From the NCBI GenBank assembly GCA_005281725.1, contig SSBO01000008.1, forward strand, positions 2,418,001 to 2,482,000: a stretch of 64,000 bases of DNA, read 5' to 3'. Source of the DNA: Wuchereria bancrofti (lineage: Eukaryota; Nematoda; Chromadorea; Rhabditida; Onchocercidae). This document shows positions 10,971 to 23,778 of this stretch, piece after piece. The notes beneath the pieces are model-generated. The model saw nothing but the letters and a program-made list of their open reading frames with translations. It had not been told where the DNA came from and searched no databases. Made by a program: the position numbers and the translations under genes. Every line of letters begins with the position of its first letter. Positions within the stretch are counted from its first letter, which is position 1.

Positions 10971-13454
10971 AGATTATTTGATGAAGATTAATTGGTCATC
11001 CAGGATGGATTATTTAAACTTTGAACAATATCACAAGTTCTCTCTGTCTTTGTTTCCTTGATGCAAATTTCTCTGAGAGAGAATGTTACCTCTCTCTCTC
11101 TCTCTGTCATTTATTTCTTGATAGTTTATCATATACCAATATAGACATTCTGAATTTATTCGTTAAAACGTCTGGTAGTTATCACTAAGGGAGGAATGAA
11201 TACTTAATTATTGGTGACAATTTTTAAATGCAATAAGGACAATAGAATTTTCAGTTGAGAAAAAGATGAATTTTATTGGAAAAGACGAATTAATCTTTTT
11301 TTTTTCTTCAATCTTTCTGTCATATATTTTTGTCACATTTAAGCATCACTTTAGTGTTAATCTGTTTCACTTTACTGAATTGCCTAAATTCGTAAAATTA
11401 TAATAATATTAATAAAAATACAATCGAAAAATTCATATCTCACCTTGTTTACATACTTTATTTTTTGTAAATAACAAACTAATTAAATGAAAATTTTTTC
11501 TATTTGTATCTTTCATTCATCAATCGTTGTATTTAAGTTAGTTAAGAAAATTTCGAAAATTCATTGCCTAAACTTTTGTTTATTAGAGAATTCTCATCCA
11601 ATATTTGCTTAAATCTCTCGTAGAGATCAATCTTCCTTCTTTTCCTTATTTTCTCTCCTGAAATGCGCAACTTTGAACTCAAAATTAATATTAATCTAAA
11701 ATATTTTTCTACAGCTTATATTATCGAAAGTAATTGGATGGTAAAAGATGAAAAAGAAATGTTTTCGTTTTCTTTTTTCTTCTTTTCAAAGATTTAATGT
11801 CAGTAAAACTTGAGTCGTATACATAGAGACATTATTTACTTATTTATTTAATTGTTTAATTATCTATTTCCTTGTTTATTTATTTATATATTTGTTTATT
11901 TTATTCATTTATTTGTTTAGTCAGTTAGTTAATTAATTATTTAATTAATTGATCTATTTGCTTATGCATTTATTTATTTATTTATTATTGTTACTACTAC
12001 TAATTGTTATTATTACTGTTATTATTATTATTAATAATTAGTTATTAATCATTTTTGTTATTATTAATTACTTGTTAGTTTTTTTATTGCTAATATTTTT
12101 AATATTACTACTATTATTGTTATTACTATTACTGCTGTTATTATTATTATTGTTTGTTCTTTAATTGCAATGGTAGTTCAACCCTTCGGAGAAAGGAAAG
12201 AAAGAGAGAGAGAGAAAGGGCAAAAAAGGTCTGTGATAGTTTGTCAGTTACGAAACTTCTAGATGGTATACTATCAATTTGCAACTTTCTCTTTTTTTTT
12301 TTTTTTTTGGCAAAATAACTAAGCCTAAGATAGAAAGGCTAACAAAGTCCAAGGAATAATCAATAGGGCCAAGAGTAGGAGTAGAAGATGAAGAAAAGTG
12401 ATGAAGTAGGATAGACTAGACACTTTCATTTTCGTTGTGCATCTCTGAAAAAGAGCATTATATATTCTGATGGATGTGAAAAAGTCCTGAATAGGCTTGG
12501 TCAAGTTTAGGCAGGTGGACCTCTTGGCTTCTTTTTTTTTCTTCTTCTTCTTCCTTTTTTGTTTGTGAAAGAAGAGTTGGTCTATTCTCGAGGAAATTAG
12601 TCTATTCACGAAGAAATTCTCGAACAAGTAGTCATTTTATTTGTTCAATGAAATAAGCAATAGCATTTTAACAAATGATAATTTAAAGTATTACTTCATT
12701 AACAATCAGATAGTATTACTTCTGTTGTCTCATCTCTAAACAATAGTCAACGTTTTCCTTGTTCATTTTAATTTATTCTACTTTATTACTCTTTGTTTAG
12801 TCTTATTACAACCTGTTCGATGGAAAATTTTAACTTAGATAAAGTACTAGTCATATCAGTACACGTATTTAAATGTTTGTTCCTGCTTATAGCATACGTG
12901 TAACTCGTCTAAGAGTCTATGATAAATATATTAGAATTTCAGGTTAATAAAAAAAAATGTAATTATTATCTGGTGTGGTACCTAATCTTCATATTTTTGT
13001 TAATAATGGTTTTTATTATTCTGATATTGATATTGTGAAACTAAGGAAATATCAAAGGTCAGAGTTTTTTGTTTCCTTTTTTTTTTCTCATTTCAATCAA
13101 TGTATGATAGGAATTTAAGCAAAGATTAACTGCAGAAAAAATAAAAATAAAAATATTTAAAAAAAAAAAAATTTTTTTAGAAGTCATATAAATCTTAAAA
13201 TAAACTTTCATACAACGATGGTTTTTAATTATAATGTTTGATACTCTCGCAGAACTTGTTGATACTTTTAAGTGCATTATAAAATGATAGCATTATGTGA
13301 TATATTTTAGGTGATAAATATATATGATCAAGAAATTAATTGATATCATCAATGCTTGTAAACAAATCGGAGAGTTTATCATTAAAAGAATTTGAAAATG
13401 TTTTGCAGTACGTCGTCATTCGGTTTTGCATTCTGCAATAAACATTATATTACA

Positions 13455-13506
13455 TTACATACATACATGCATACACATACACACACATACACATACATAC
13501 ACGCAC
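13455..13506 (+). repeat. CATA/CA microsatellite
   Basis: Imperfect run of acata/catac/acac units (acatacatacatgcatacacatacacacacatac and on), ending acgcacg. Simple-sequence repeat in the desert. Confidence 0.9.
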
Positions 13507-16500
13507 GTTAGGAGTAGATTTGCTATTCTTTTTTCAACGATACAGCAAGATGAACATTTCAAATGAAGAGAACATTGTGAAGTGTTATTTAGCTCTCGGA
13601 CATATAATATATCTCTTTGAAATGATCTGCAAAATCTTTTCCTAAGATATTTTTTTAAAATTTGATAATGATATTCATTATGATAAATGACATCAAAAAA
13701 GAAAATGACATCTGCTAAAATAGTATTTGTTAAGATTTTTTAAAAGTATGATGGGAAAAGAAAATGTTGATTATAATTAATTGTTTTTCTTTAATATCTT
13801 CTTTAAATAATTGTCAAACAAAGAAGATTTTTGAAAATTTCTTAAAGGAGGAATTTACATCCCTCCCAATTAATTTCTTATTAATGCGATGATTATTTTT
13901 CACTCAATGGAAAATTTATGAAAATAATAAAAAGTGACAATTTGCAGTGTAGTAATTTCTTCAAAATTCCTACATCTATCATTGAAAGATGCTTGAGATA
14001 ATTAATAAAGCATTTTTTTGTTTACAACAAAATTTAACTATTATTCTATTTTTAATCTAAATTGATTGTGATAAGAGCTATTTTATTTTGATTCAATTCT
14101 TGCATCATTTAATGTCCATTATTTAATCTGAAAGGTGAATTAATTTCTGTTTAAATTAAGCAACTTTCTGCAGGAAAATGAAATTTGTGTAAATGTTGAC
14201 TTTAACAATTTGTAGCCAATGTATCTTTTAAAATATTCAAAAATATCAGTTATTTAGCCAAAAATGAGGAAATAATCGGCCAATATCATTGCATACAATT
14301 TTATGCTGTAATTTCATATTCATTCACATTTCATTAATTTATGTTACTTTCCTCCTATGACTTTTAAATTTCGAATTTTTCTATTCTGATCATTCAAATT
14401 ATGCTAATCATTCTTTGCTTAAGCTATTATCTTTCACCTGCATAAAACGACTGAAGTTAAAATACCAATAATATAGCAGGAAGCAACTTGAATATTATAA
14501 AATATATGCAAATATGACACTTTTTTTTTTCCCAAAAATATCCTAGAAACAATTTCATAGTATTATAAATTACCATTAATTTTTATGTTCTAGTTTAATT
14601 TTTAAAGACAATAATGTAAACAACACTTTTTCTGATTTCTCATAATCATAAATTTTATTTACAATCATTAGACGGAGCAATAATTATTTTCATCGCTATT
14701 GTGATTTGTATATATGAAAAAAAAAAAAAAAAGATACTACCTATATTACCTATTTATCATATTTATCATTTCAAATTGTTTATCTCTTTTATTTTTAGTA
14801 TTTAGAATTCTCTATTAAAACAAGTCTAAAATCTTGATTTCTTATAATTTCTGTATGGAAGATTTTATCTGTTTTAGTTACATATTTCACCATAATAAAT
14901 TAATTTTGTAATTGAAGAAATTTCATACCAAAAAGTTTTAGAAATCAATTATCTAAACTATCGTCTATATTTTATGTTTAGCCATCGTTCACCAATGTTT
15001 GAAAAGAGCAATTGCTGATCATTTTTTTTAAGGTGACAAAATTTGACATAATAATTTAAGAGATACTATTGACATTCATTCAAAACATATTTCTATTCGA
15101 AGTAATATTCTAATCATTTGCATAATTAACGCAGTTAATTGATACCATCTTACTAATAATGTTTAATATTATCTAATTATTCCGTTAAATTCACCAAAAA
15201 TTATTTTTGTAACAAAAAATCATTTTCTAATATTAACACTATCAATTGATTTGAAATTATCAGACTCATTGTAGTTTAATCGTTCTTTATTTTTCTTTTT
15301 CCGCTTATAACTTCTCAAAAATTTAATTTCGTTACTTTTTCTTCGATCAACCCTATTCGTCTACTTTATTATATAATTGTAGAAAGATCTGTAAAAGATG
15401 ATCGTAAATTATACTTGAAATATTCAAAGATGATATTATTCAATAGAAACAGGATATTATCATTAGTACTATCATAAGAGTTGATAAAAATATTTCATCC
15501 TTTCATCAATTTAAAATCGTTGACATACATCAAATTTGAACAAAGATTTAGGATTTAGGCCTAAAATGAAAAATGTTTATCTTTCTTTTTCTAGCTAATT
15601 ATTATAGGATCAGAATTTGTAAGTTCTGTACATTCTTCTTCATATATGAAATTAAACATTAATATAACCAATTTAAAGAATTATTTTTTGACTAACAAAT
15701 AATAATAACATTGATATTTCCGAAAAATTTGTTCAGTTTTACAAAATTTTTACTTTAATTCATTCGTTTTTTGCAGTAATTAGAATATGTCAATAACATA
15801 CACTTTCTTATTGTTATAATAAATATACAATAGATTAAATTTTGTTACCTTAATTAATTACATTTAACATGATAAAGTATTACTCTAAAATTTTTTAATA
15901 AATCAATTTTTAGACATATTGAGAAAGGTAACACGGTTTATTTATACTTCTAATCATCCTTTTCTAAAATGAGTCAGGAAGTAGAGTAAATTTTGAAGAA
16001 TTGTTAGCTGAGTAAATTTTCTCTTTCTTATGATTTATTGAAAAAGGAAAATGAAAACGTGCTATTGTCAAGGGAATTGATATGAAATTTAAAGAAGAAA
16101 AAGATGGAAATTAGGATCTTTTTGGCTTTTTTTTTGTTTTTCTTTTTTTTTTTTTAAAGACTCTCATTCATTTTTCTTTCATAAAAGTGCATAGACATGT
16201 CGAGTGGAACAGATTCATTGCACATCATTGTTTTTCTTCTTATTCAAAAAAAAAAAAAAATGTTTTTATAACTAAAATATTCAATTCTAAAATAAATTAT
16301 TTGGCTATCATTGATTGTATCATTGGTAGAAATTTGCTTTGTGATTTTATTAATTTGAAAAGACACATCGCAAAAGAAAAAAAAAGAATTGAAAAATAGT
16401 AAAATGTTATTCTTTCACTAATTATTTTATAAATTTGATCGCTTATTATAATAATAAATTTTGCTTTTGAAATTGAAATTTGAATTCATTTTCATTCTGA

Positions 16501-16620
16501 TTGCTAACAAATCAATAAGTTCTCGAATGTGACATTGATCACAAAATGTAATTGTATGAAAATAGTATGAATGATTGTTTTTTGTTTTTATAAGAGAAAT
16601 AACGAGTAATTGAATTGCAG

Positions 16621-19600
16621 TGGAAAGAATTCGCATCGGTGACATTCGTTATTCCAGCAAATTGCCAGAATATTGTAACTGGCATTTGCCAGTTATTCCA
16701 TCATCTACGCAAAGTGATCGATGTCAATTACATTCCATTGACGTTTGGCACGCACGTGAACGTGGTTTAATTCCAAAATCCTCAAATCAAGAATCAGCGT
16801 CCATTATCGAGTGGCAGCTATCAGAACGAAGGCCTATTATTGGCGCTAATTGTCCAAAACACAGGTAAGCTTATATGATCATAAATTTTATTGTTTTTTT
16901 AATTTATACTAATTTTGAATGAAATTGTTATTTTGTTTGTTTATGAAAATTACAAAACGGAAATTGAATTTTCCAATTCTTAAAAATTCAGAGAGAAAAA
17001 CTCAGTCCAATTACTGTACATATAGACATATTGATTTTGTTTTTCGGATTTTTCAAAGAATTCAAATCATATAATTTATTACATTAAAAAAAAAAAAATC
17101 AAGTCCCAGCTTATTATTACGATCTAAATTTTTGCATATTACTTATGATGAGAATTTCAAAATAGTTATTGTAGTAATTTAAAATAGGTAATCATGCAGT
17201 GAGAGTAATTTATTAATTGAAATCATTATTAATTGGTAAAATATATCTCAGATAGGAATAGTTATGAAATAAGTAAATATTCCTTCCGGATTAATTTTTT
17301 TTTTTTTGTTAAATTTGTTTGAAGAAATGGTAGCAAAGTTATATTTTAATTGGCCAGTTTCCCAGTTTCCTTTTTGTTTTTTTTTTCCTCCACTATTGAC
17401 TTAGCCTCTTATGTGCTCTGTCTTTTGTCCTAAACTTATTTTCTTTTTTCTATGAATATAACAAGTTAGCCTCTTATATATTAGCTTTAGTGTTTTCACT
17501 TTTAACTTTTTACATTCCCTATAATTTTCAAGCAAATGTAGTTTTGAATTATATTTTCAAAAGCTATCAAATTAGAATAAAATATCATTTCTATTATTTT
17601 CACTTCAAATTATAACTTTTTTTTTATTGCAATGTTGCTATCGCTACTTGTATGATTTTAAAATTGAACTTCAATTTTTTAAAAATTACATGATAATGCT
17701 TTATATAAAAAAGTTCTTTCAAAAAATACAGAATGGTGTTTTAACCTTCAAAGAAAATCATTTGAAAAATATATGTAAGGACAAAAGAGGAGAGAAAAGG
17801 TTGAAAAAAAGAAAAAACTGGAAAATATTTATGTTATATTTCATGATAATTTTTTACTTTTGGAATAAATTATTGCTATCGCTGTAAATATTTGAACTTT
17901 AATTTTTTGAAAAGAAAAAACTTATGTAATAATATTTTATAAAAGTCCTTTCAAAAAATGTCTAAAAATGATGTTTGGCATTTTTTTAAAAGCTAAACAG
18001 AAAGAAACAAAGAAGGAAAAAAAAAATTAAAAATGACAAAAGAAGAAAAAAAAAACAATGAATAAAAGATATTAAAAATAAAATTAATAAATCCCAATAA
18101 ATTTTTCCATTTAATGATCGCTAAAAAAGATTAGCTAATTGCATTCTATTTGATTTGAAATAATTCAATTCCTATAGTTGACCTTTGTTAACTTTGGCTA
18201 TTATTACCAAATTATATTAATTGTTACTTTTTTTTTGCATATTTTTTGATCAAGTTACTACTAATTCATATTTTCAATTCTATACTTTTTTATATGAATT
18301 TTACAAAAAAAAAAATTTGTTATATTTCTAGAAAAAAAAAAACTAAAAATCAAAGGTTACCAAAAATTGATAAAGATGTAAAGTCAGCAATGTGAATGCA
18401 ATTAATAATATATATAATTGCAGTCAGACATAGATGAAATCATAGTGAATGTTAGTCAAATGTTGTGCGGGACGGGTTTTAGCACTTTTAATTTGTAACA
18501 AAATTGAACAAAGAACATAGGTATTTTTTGTAACTTCACGAAATGAATTTTAAGATGAAAATTAAGTCATTTCGAGTGATTTATCGATTGCTTAAACTTA
18601 TACTATTATTAAATTTATTGCTATTATTCAATTTTATTCAAGTTTAATTTACTATTGCTTTAATTGTTAGCCATATCAAATCATTCAATTAAAAATCTCT
18701 GTTAAAAGTTTAATACAAAATATGTTATTTTTAGGAATTACTATACAGTTATGTCATCACAACAATCGTTGACACCACAGATTATTACTAGTAAAAATTT
18801 GCCAGCAAACGGTATGGTACCAATGGCTAGCGGTACTTCTTCAACAAACCAAATGGGTACCGCACTAAAAACACCTGTACAATCAGGTGCAATAGCATCC
18901 TATCAAGAAGAAGAAGGAATTGATTGCTCACCTTGTTGCAGTAACGATGTTCTCAGGTTTATTTTTCATTCTAATTTCTCAAATTCCTTTTTTTGAAAGT
19001 TCAAAAAAATATTAATGCTTGTATTTTCATGTTGCTGATATCATTATGATGTGACAAATTCAATGACAATATTTGAAATGGTCTTATTTCAGGCGAACAT
19101 TCCGAAATATTGTTTACGGACAAATCTTGTCATTATGCTTATGTGGTACAGGCGTTGGTAGTCAGTTACTCAGTAATAAAGGAGTGAATACTCCGACAGG
19201 TACCAATTCAATATTCAAAATGAATTTCAAACAAAATAAAGCTTTTATTAGATTAGATGTAACCCCTAAAACTATGAAATTTACTAGTTTTGAAATTGCA
19301 TTAGAATTATTGAATAACGAAATCTTCAAAAATAAAATCATATTATCTTACTTTATGTTGGCTTAGTGAAAAATTACATCTATAATTAAATATATTAAGT
19401 AGGTCTTAAGTTAAAAATAAACATTTTTAACTTATCTAAAACTATTTGCCATTAGCTATTGTTGCAAGTGAAAGAATTGAAAAATAAATAAGAAATTCTA
19501 TAAGCAAATTTTTATTTGTAAGCATTTTGCAAAAATTGAATTACAGCTCAAAGTTTTCTTAACTATTTCCTCTTATCATCGATTTATGGAACAGCGCTAG

Positions 19601-21980
19601 TATTTCGAAAAGGAGAGAATGCATTTTTACCAGTGCTCAGGGAACGTGGATGGCGCTATTTGTTGTTAGCTATTGTAGATGTTGAAGCTAACTATATCAT
19701 TGTTTACGCTTATCAATTTACTAATTTGACTAGTGTACAGGTAATTTTTATTACATTTCGTTATTCTAACCTTTTCAAATAAATGTTTTTTTTTTTTTTC
19801 AAAAATAAAAAATATTCTTATCAATTTCAAATATTTTAATATTTCATTTCTTCTTTTTAGTAATTTCAACTATTGATATTTTAGTTGCTGGATTGCTCAA
19901 CGATACCGATGGTATTACTATTATCGTGGTTATTCCTTTCTACACGCTACCTCTTGACACATATAATCGGTGTTGGAATATGTCTTATCGGAATTACTGT
20001 TCTTATTTGGGCTGATGCTTTGGAAGGAAAAGGTACTTCTGGAGGTATGTGTTTTAATTTTAAAATAGACAAGATAAATTAATTATATGCACCTCGTAGG
20101 TGATCAAAAAATCAAAACAAATATTGATATAATAAAAGATTACCATCACTATTTTTAGTATCATAAAATGAATTAATAAAATTACGATCAAACAAGAAAA
20201 GCAATAAAGAATTACAGGAACAGACAATAGCAATAAAAATTTTCCAATTAAAAAATCAGATTTTGTAAAGTGGGAACATATTTGATGAAATTATGTTAAA
20301 GAATTATTTTTCTCCTCTGTTGTAGTTTCTCTTTCTCTTTTAACTATTCTTCTACGGATTATACTTAGGGCATAAAAAGTGAAACATTTATGAATAACAA
20401 AACGGTTACATTTGTTATGAATAACTTAAGTTTGTCAAAACTTTCCTTATTTAATGATTTAGCAAAGGTAATTAATTATCTTGCTTAAAGAAACTTAATC
20501 TATTATTTTTTGAAAATTTTTATTTGAAATTTAGTTTTCTAATATTTTTTTTTAGTTACTTTGATTTATTAACTTACTACTTTTCTTGGTCAAAAAAAAT
20601 TTACTCACTACTCACATTTTAGAATTTCTATTATTTGTTTCAACTTTGTGGCATATATAAAAATAAAGAAATGCATATATATATAAGAAATAGAAATGAT
20701 TAGTGATAACACAGTTATAAAATTGATAGCATAACTTAGTAGTAGCAGTAATGCTATAGTAATGAACAGATTGTAATTTATTTCTAATGCAAGTTTAATT
20801 TTATTTCATTTTTCATTTCATCAATAAATTTTTTCAGATTCTAATCGAGTATTAGGTGATGTATTGTGTTTGATTGGCTCAATTCTATACGCAATTGGTA
20901 ATGTTAGTGAGGAATTTTTGGTGAAACAAAATAGTCGAATTGAATATCTTGGCATGGTTGGCTTATTTGGCTCAATCATCTCCGGTATACAACTGTAAGT
21001 TTATCAAATAATATCTTATTAAAATAATAAAATGTAAAATTGATTTTTTTCTTTTATATTTGATAAAATTAATATTTTAGCGCTACCTTAGAGCATCGTC
21101 AATTAGCATCAATTAATTGGTCAGGAATGATCATAATATACTACCTTTTATTTGCTGCATGTATGTTTCTATTCTATTCAATGGTCAGTGTGGTTGTACA
21201 AAAATCTTCCGCTCTTATGTTCAACTTATCAATACTTACTGCCGATTTTTATACTCTTGTTTTTGGCTTATTCATGTTTAAATATGAAGTAAGTTAGTTA
21301 TCTGCTTTAAAAAGAAAAAAAAAAAAACTATTATTAACATTGGTAAAATAATTAATCTATTGAAAAAGATGATTTAAAAATGATCAAGATTAGCAGGTTT
21401 AGATTATCTATTTTATATAAATTTTGATCATTTTAGATAAAAATTAATTCCTTTAATTTGTTTTTTTAAAATTTAAATAAATTTTCAGTTTCATCCGTTA
21501 TATTTCTTGTCGTTTGCCCTAGTAATTATCGGTTCCTTAATATATTCAATCCGAGAAACGGAAAGGCGTGATCCGGATGAGCCACGTAATATATGCTGCT
21601 TATTATGTCATTGCTGTACAAATGATGATAGACAATCATCACAAATTCCTCAACAGTCTTTTGTAGGTTATTTTGCAAAGTTATTTTTTACATATAAAAA
21701 AATTAAAGTTTGTTTTTTTTTTTTTTTTGATGAATTTTTTTAACTGATATTACTAGGTATCGATTTTTCGATTTGTGAATTTAATTTTGATGATAAATTT
21801 AAGAATCGGATTTCGTCGATACAACCAAAAAGCGGAATTGGAATAACGAATATTCCGGTATGTGGTGGGACAACTGCATATCCGAGAACTACAAATATTA
21901 GACATTGTCCAGTACATGGTCGACAAATTCCCATTTCACAACAGCAACCATCAACTAATGCAGTGGAAACATATGCATAA
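16621..21980 (+). CDS. SLC35F1/F2-type multi-span solute carrier (5' exon missing)
   Basis: Exons in phase: 16621-16864, 18735-18956, 19093-19199, 19547-19740, 19885-20044, 20838-20994, 21081-21288, 21489-21666, 21757-21980. From ATG 18751 the protein is 477 residues; the 16621 exon adds about 80 open codons upstream but has no ATG and starts mid-codon, so an earlier exon must exist or it is 5'UTR. SLC35F hallmarks are strong: [18 protein letters not shown] (TM1), [128 protein letters not shown] and a final [11 protein letters not shown]. This drug/metabolite-transporter fold family has about ten TMs; members sit in endomembranes or plasma membrane and their substrates are poorly defined. The cytoplasmic C-tail is long and Cys-rich (CCLLCHCC) beyond the usual length. 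Confidence 0.88.
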
Positions 21981-22079
21981 TCTTCACATTTACATTTATG
22001 AAAGAATTTTTCTTCATGAAAATGTTGAAATTACCATTTTTAAAAAACACTACTTGGTTAATCATTAAATATGACGAGA

Positions 22080-22085
22080 AATAAA
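22080..22085 (+). terminator. Poly(A) signal AATAAA of the SLC35F gene
   Basis: AATAAA 100 bases after the stop at 21980, a normal 3'UTR length for a nematode. Confidence 0.65.
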
Positions 22086-22835
22086 AATTTTTGAATTCAT
22101 GAAATTCATCTGCAATGGAATATTTTGTCTCTTATTTAAATCAATATGGCAAATTGTTTATGAATCTCTAAAAGTCATTGTAAAATGGCTGTAAAATTAT
22201 AAACAGCTAAGTAATCTGAATTGAAATAGAAATAAGGGAGCACAAAAAAGGTTTAACATCTATCCACAACTGATTTCTATCATCCTGAATTTAGTAAATA
22301 TGGATGTATTTATTTTTATATTTAAAGATTAGATGAGATCAACTAAGTTGTTTTTTGTCGAAGTTCTTCAAAATTGATGGATATCAGATTTCCATAGCAA
22401 TATTTATGAAAGGTGGATGAATTGAGCATAGTAATTTTGGTAAAATTACCATGTAAATAAAGAGATGGGTAACTAGAAGTTAGAATTTTCAAATTTGAAA
22501 AAAATTCACTTCTAAGCTGAACAACAACGATTTGAAATACGAAACCTATCAGTTTCAGTTGAAATTTTTTAACTTAAAAAGTTATCAAAGCAATGATTAC
22601 TCACTCATTAATTTACATACAAAAACGATGTTTTGCTACAAAGTTAATGTTAATATGCTAATTATACTAATATGCAAAATTAAAGTTAAAATTAAAGTTT
22701 AAGCATCAATGAACAAATTATTTTGAATAGAATATATATTATTAATATCAATGGTAGCATTATGACAATAATACTAGCTGTAAGTTAATTTATTACTATT
22801 TATTACTAACAAATTTTAATCACATGAAATTATTC

Positions 22836-22925
22836 TTTTAATATTTTGTTTAAGCAATTATTATGATTAACCACAGTTTGATTTTAATATTTTGCTTAAT
22901 TGAGCAATTATTATGATTAACCACA
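22836..22925 (+). repeat. Direct repeat of about 40 bp, two adjacent copies
   Basis: Copies at 22836-22875 and 22882-22925. Both start ttttaatattttg and end gcaattattatgattaacca plus ca; the second carries a short insertion (ttgag). Looks like a recent local duplication. Confidence 0.8.
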
Positions 22926-23323
22926 ATTTATTTTTTATTTAATTTTGTCATATTTACCATTTTTCAATAATATTTTATTGCATTTTTCATGTAATTACTT
23001 TAAAAAGAGTCAATTTTATTCGCATCTGACTAAATTATCATTTAATTTTAATCTAACATATATTTTATTACTTCATTACTATTTTGATTTGTTTTAGTTA
23101 ATTGCCGAACCATAAATGAATCATTTTCTATCCGAATTTCAACTATATATATTAACAGTCTTCTCTTACTTCTTTTTATTGTTTTGTTGCTCTTTTTATC
23201 TTTATAAAAATTGAATTATTATTAAATAAGCAATGAATTAATGAAATCAATCTGCTCTCCTTCTTGATAACGATGGTTGATGTTTCGAATTTCAAGAATT
23301 TAGTTGTGAATGATAGTATAATT

Positions 23324-23512
23324 ATGAATGATAGCATGTTAATTATGAATGATAGTACGATAATTATGAATGATAATATGATAATCATGAATGATAGTAT
23401 GATAATTATGAATGATAGTATGATAATTATGAATGATAGTATGATAATTATGAATGATAGTATGTTAATTATGAATGATAGTATGTTAATTATGAGTGAT
23501 AGTATGATAATT
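23324..23512 (+). repeat. 21-bp minisatellite, nine copies
   Basis: Nine units of atgaatgatagtatgataat+t with scattered substitutions, preceded by a shortened unit (23306-23323). Because 21 is divisible by three and the unit lacks stops in several frames, reading frames of about 130 codons are open on both strands (heptads like MNDSMII). I treat these as by-products of the repeat, not genes. Confidence 0.92.
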
Positions 23513-23778
23513 ATATTTCTTGTATATTTTATGTCAATTACATGCTGTAACAAATGGCACTGTTTCAATTTCATTCCTTATTATCACAAAATTTTGATAA
23601 TATTTGAAATAATAATTATTCAAATAATAATAATCTCGTGCATATATCAAAACTTTTAATTTATGTTTTAGAAAATTTATATATTTTAAACACAAAATTT
23701 CTTACTTAATTTCATTCTTCTAATAGACAAATATATTTTATAATGACTTGTAGCAATAACTTAAGCTAACTAACTTAT

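Larger units (their letters stand above)
10403..16620. other. AT-rich intergenic desert
   Basis: Six kilobases between the mrpl-9 start (-) and the first visible exon of the SLC35F gene (+). It holds A and T homopolymers, CT/GA runs (about 11085-11107 and 12191-12220), a TTATTA/TTTA-rich tract (about 11830-12160), a CA/CATA microsatellite (13455-13506) and the direct repeats listed. A slightly less AT-rich patch at 12310-12630 has no recognisable protein. The missing 5' exon and promoter of the SLC35F gene are probably here, but I could not pick them out. Confidence 0.6.
21981..23778. other. Convergent 3' intergenic region, SLC35F / hexokinase
   Basis: AT-rich, no gene seen. It holds the SLC35F 3'UTR, a short direct repeat (22836-22925) and the 21-bp minisatellite (23324-23512). 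Confidence 0.6.

Noticed and set aside
12325..12627. Minus-strand frame of 100 codons in the desert
   Set aside because: Low-complexity Lys/Leu content around A/T homopolymers, no homology, no splice partners.
23176..23659. Open frames of about 130 codons on both strands
   Set aside because: They are produced by the 21-bp repeat; the non-repeat flanks are low-complexity and no splice or homology support exists.
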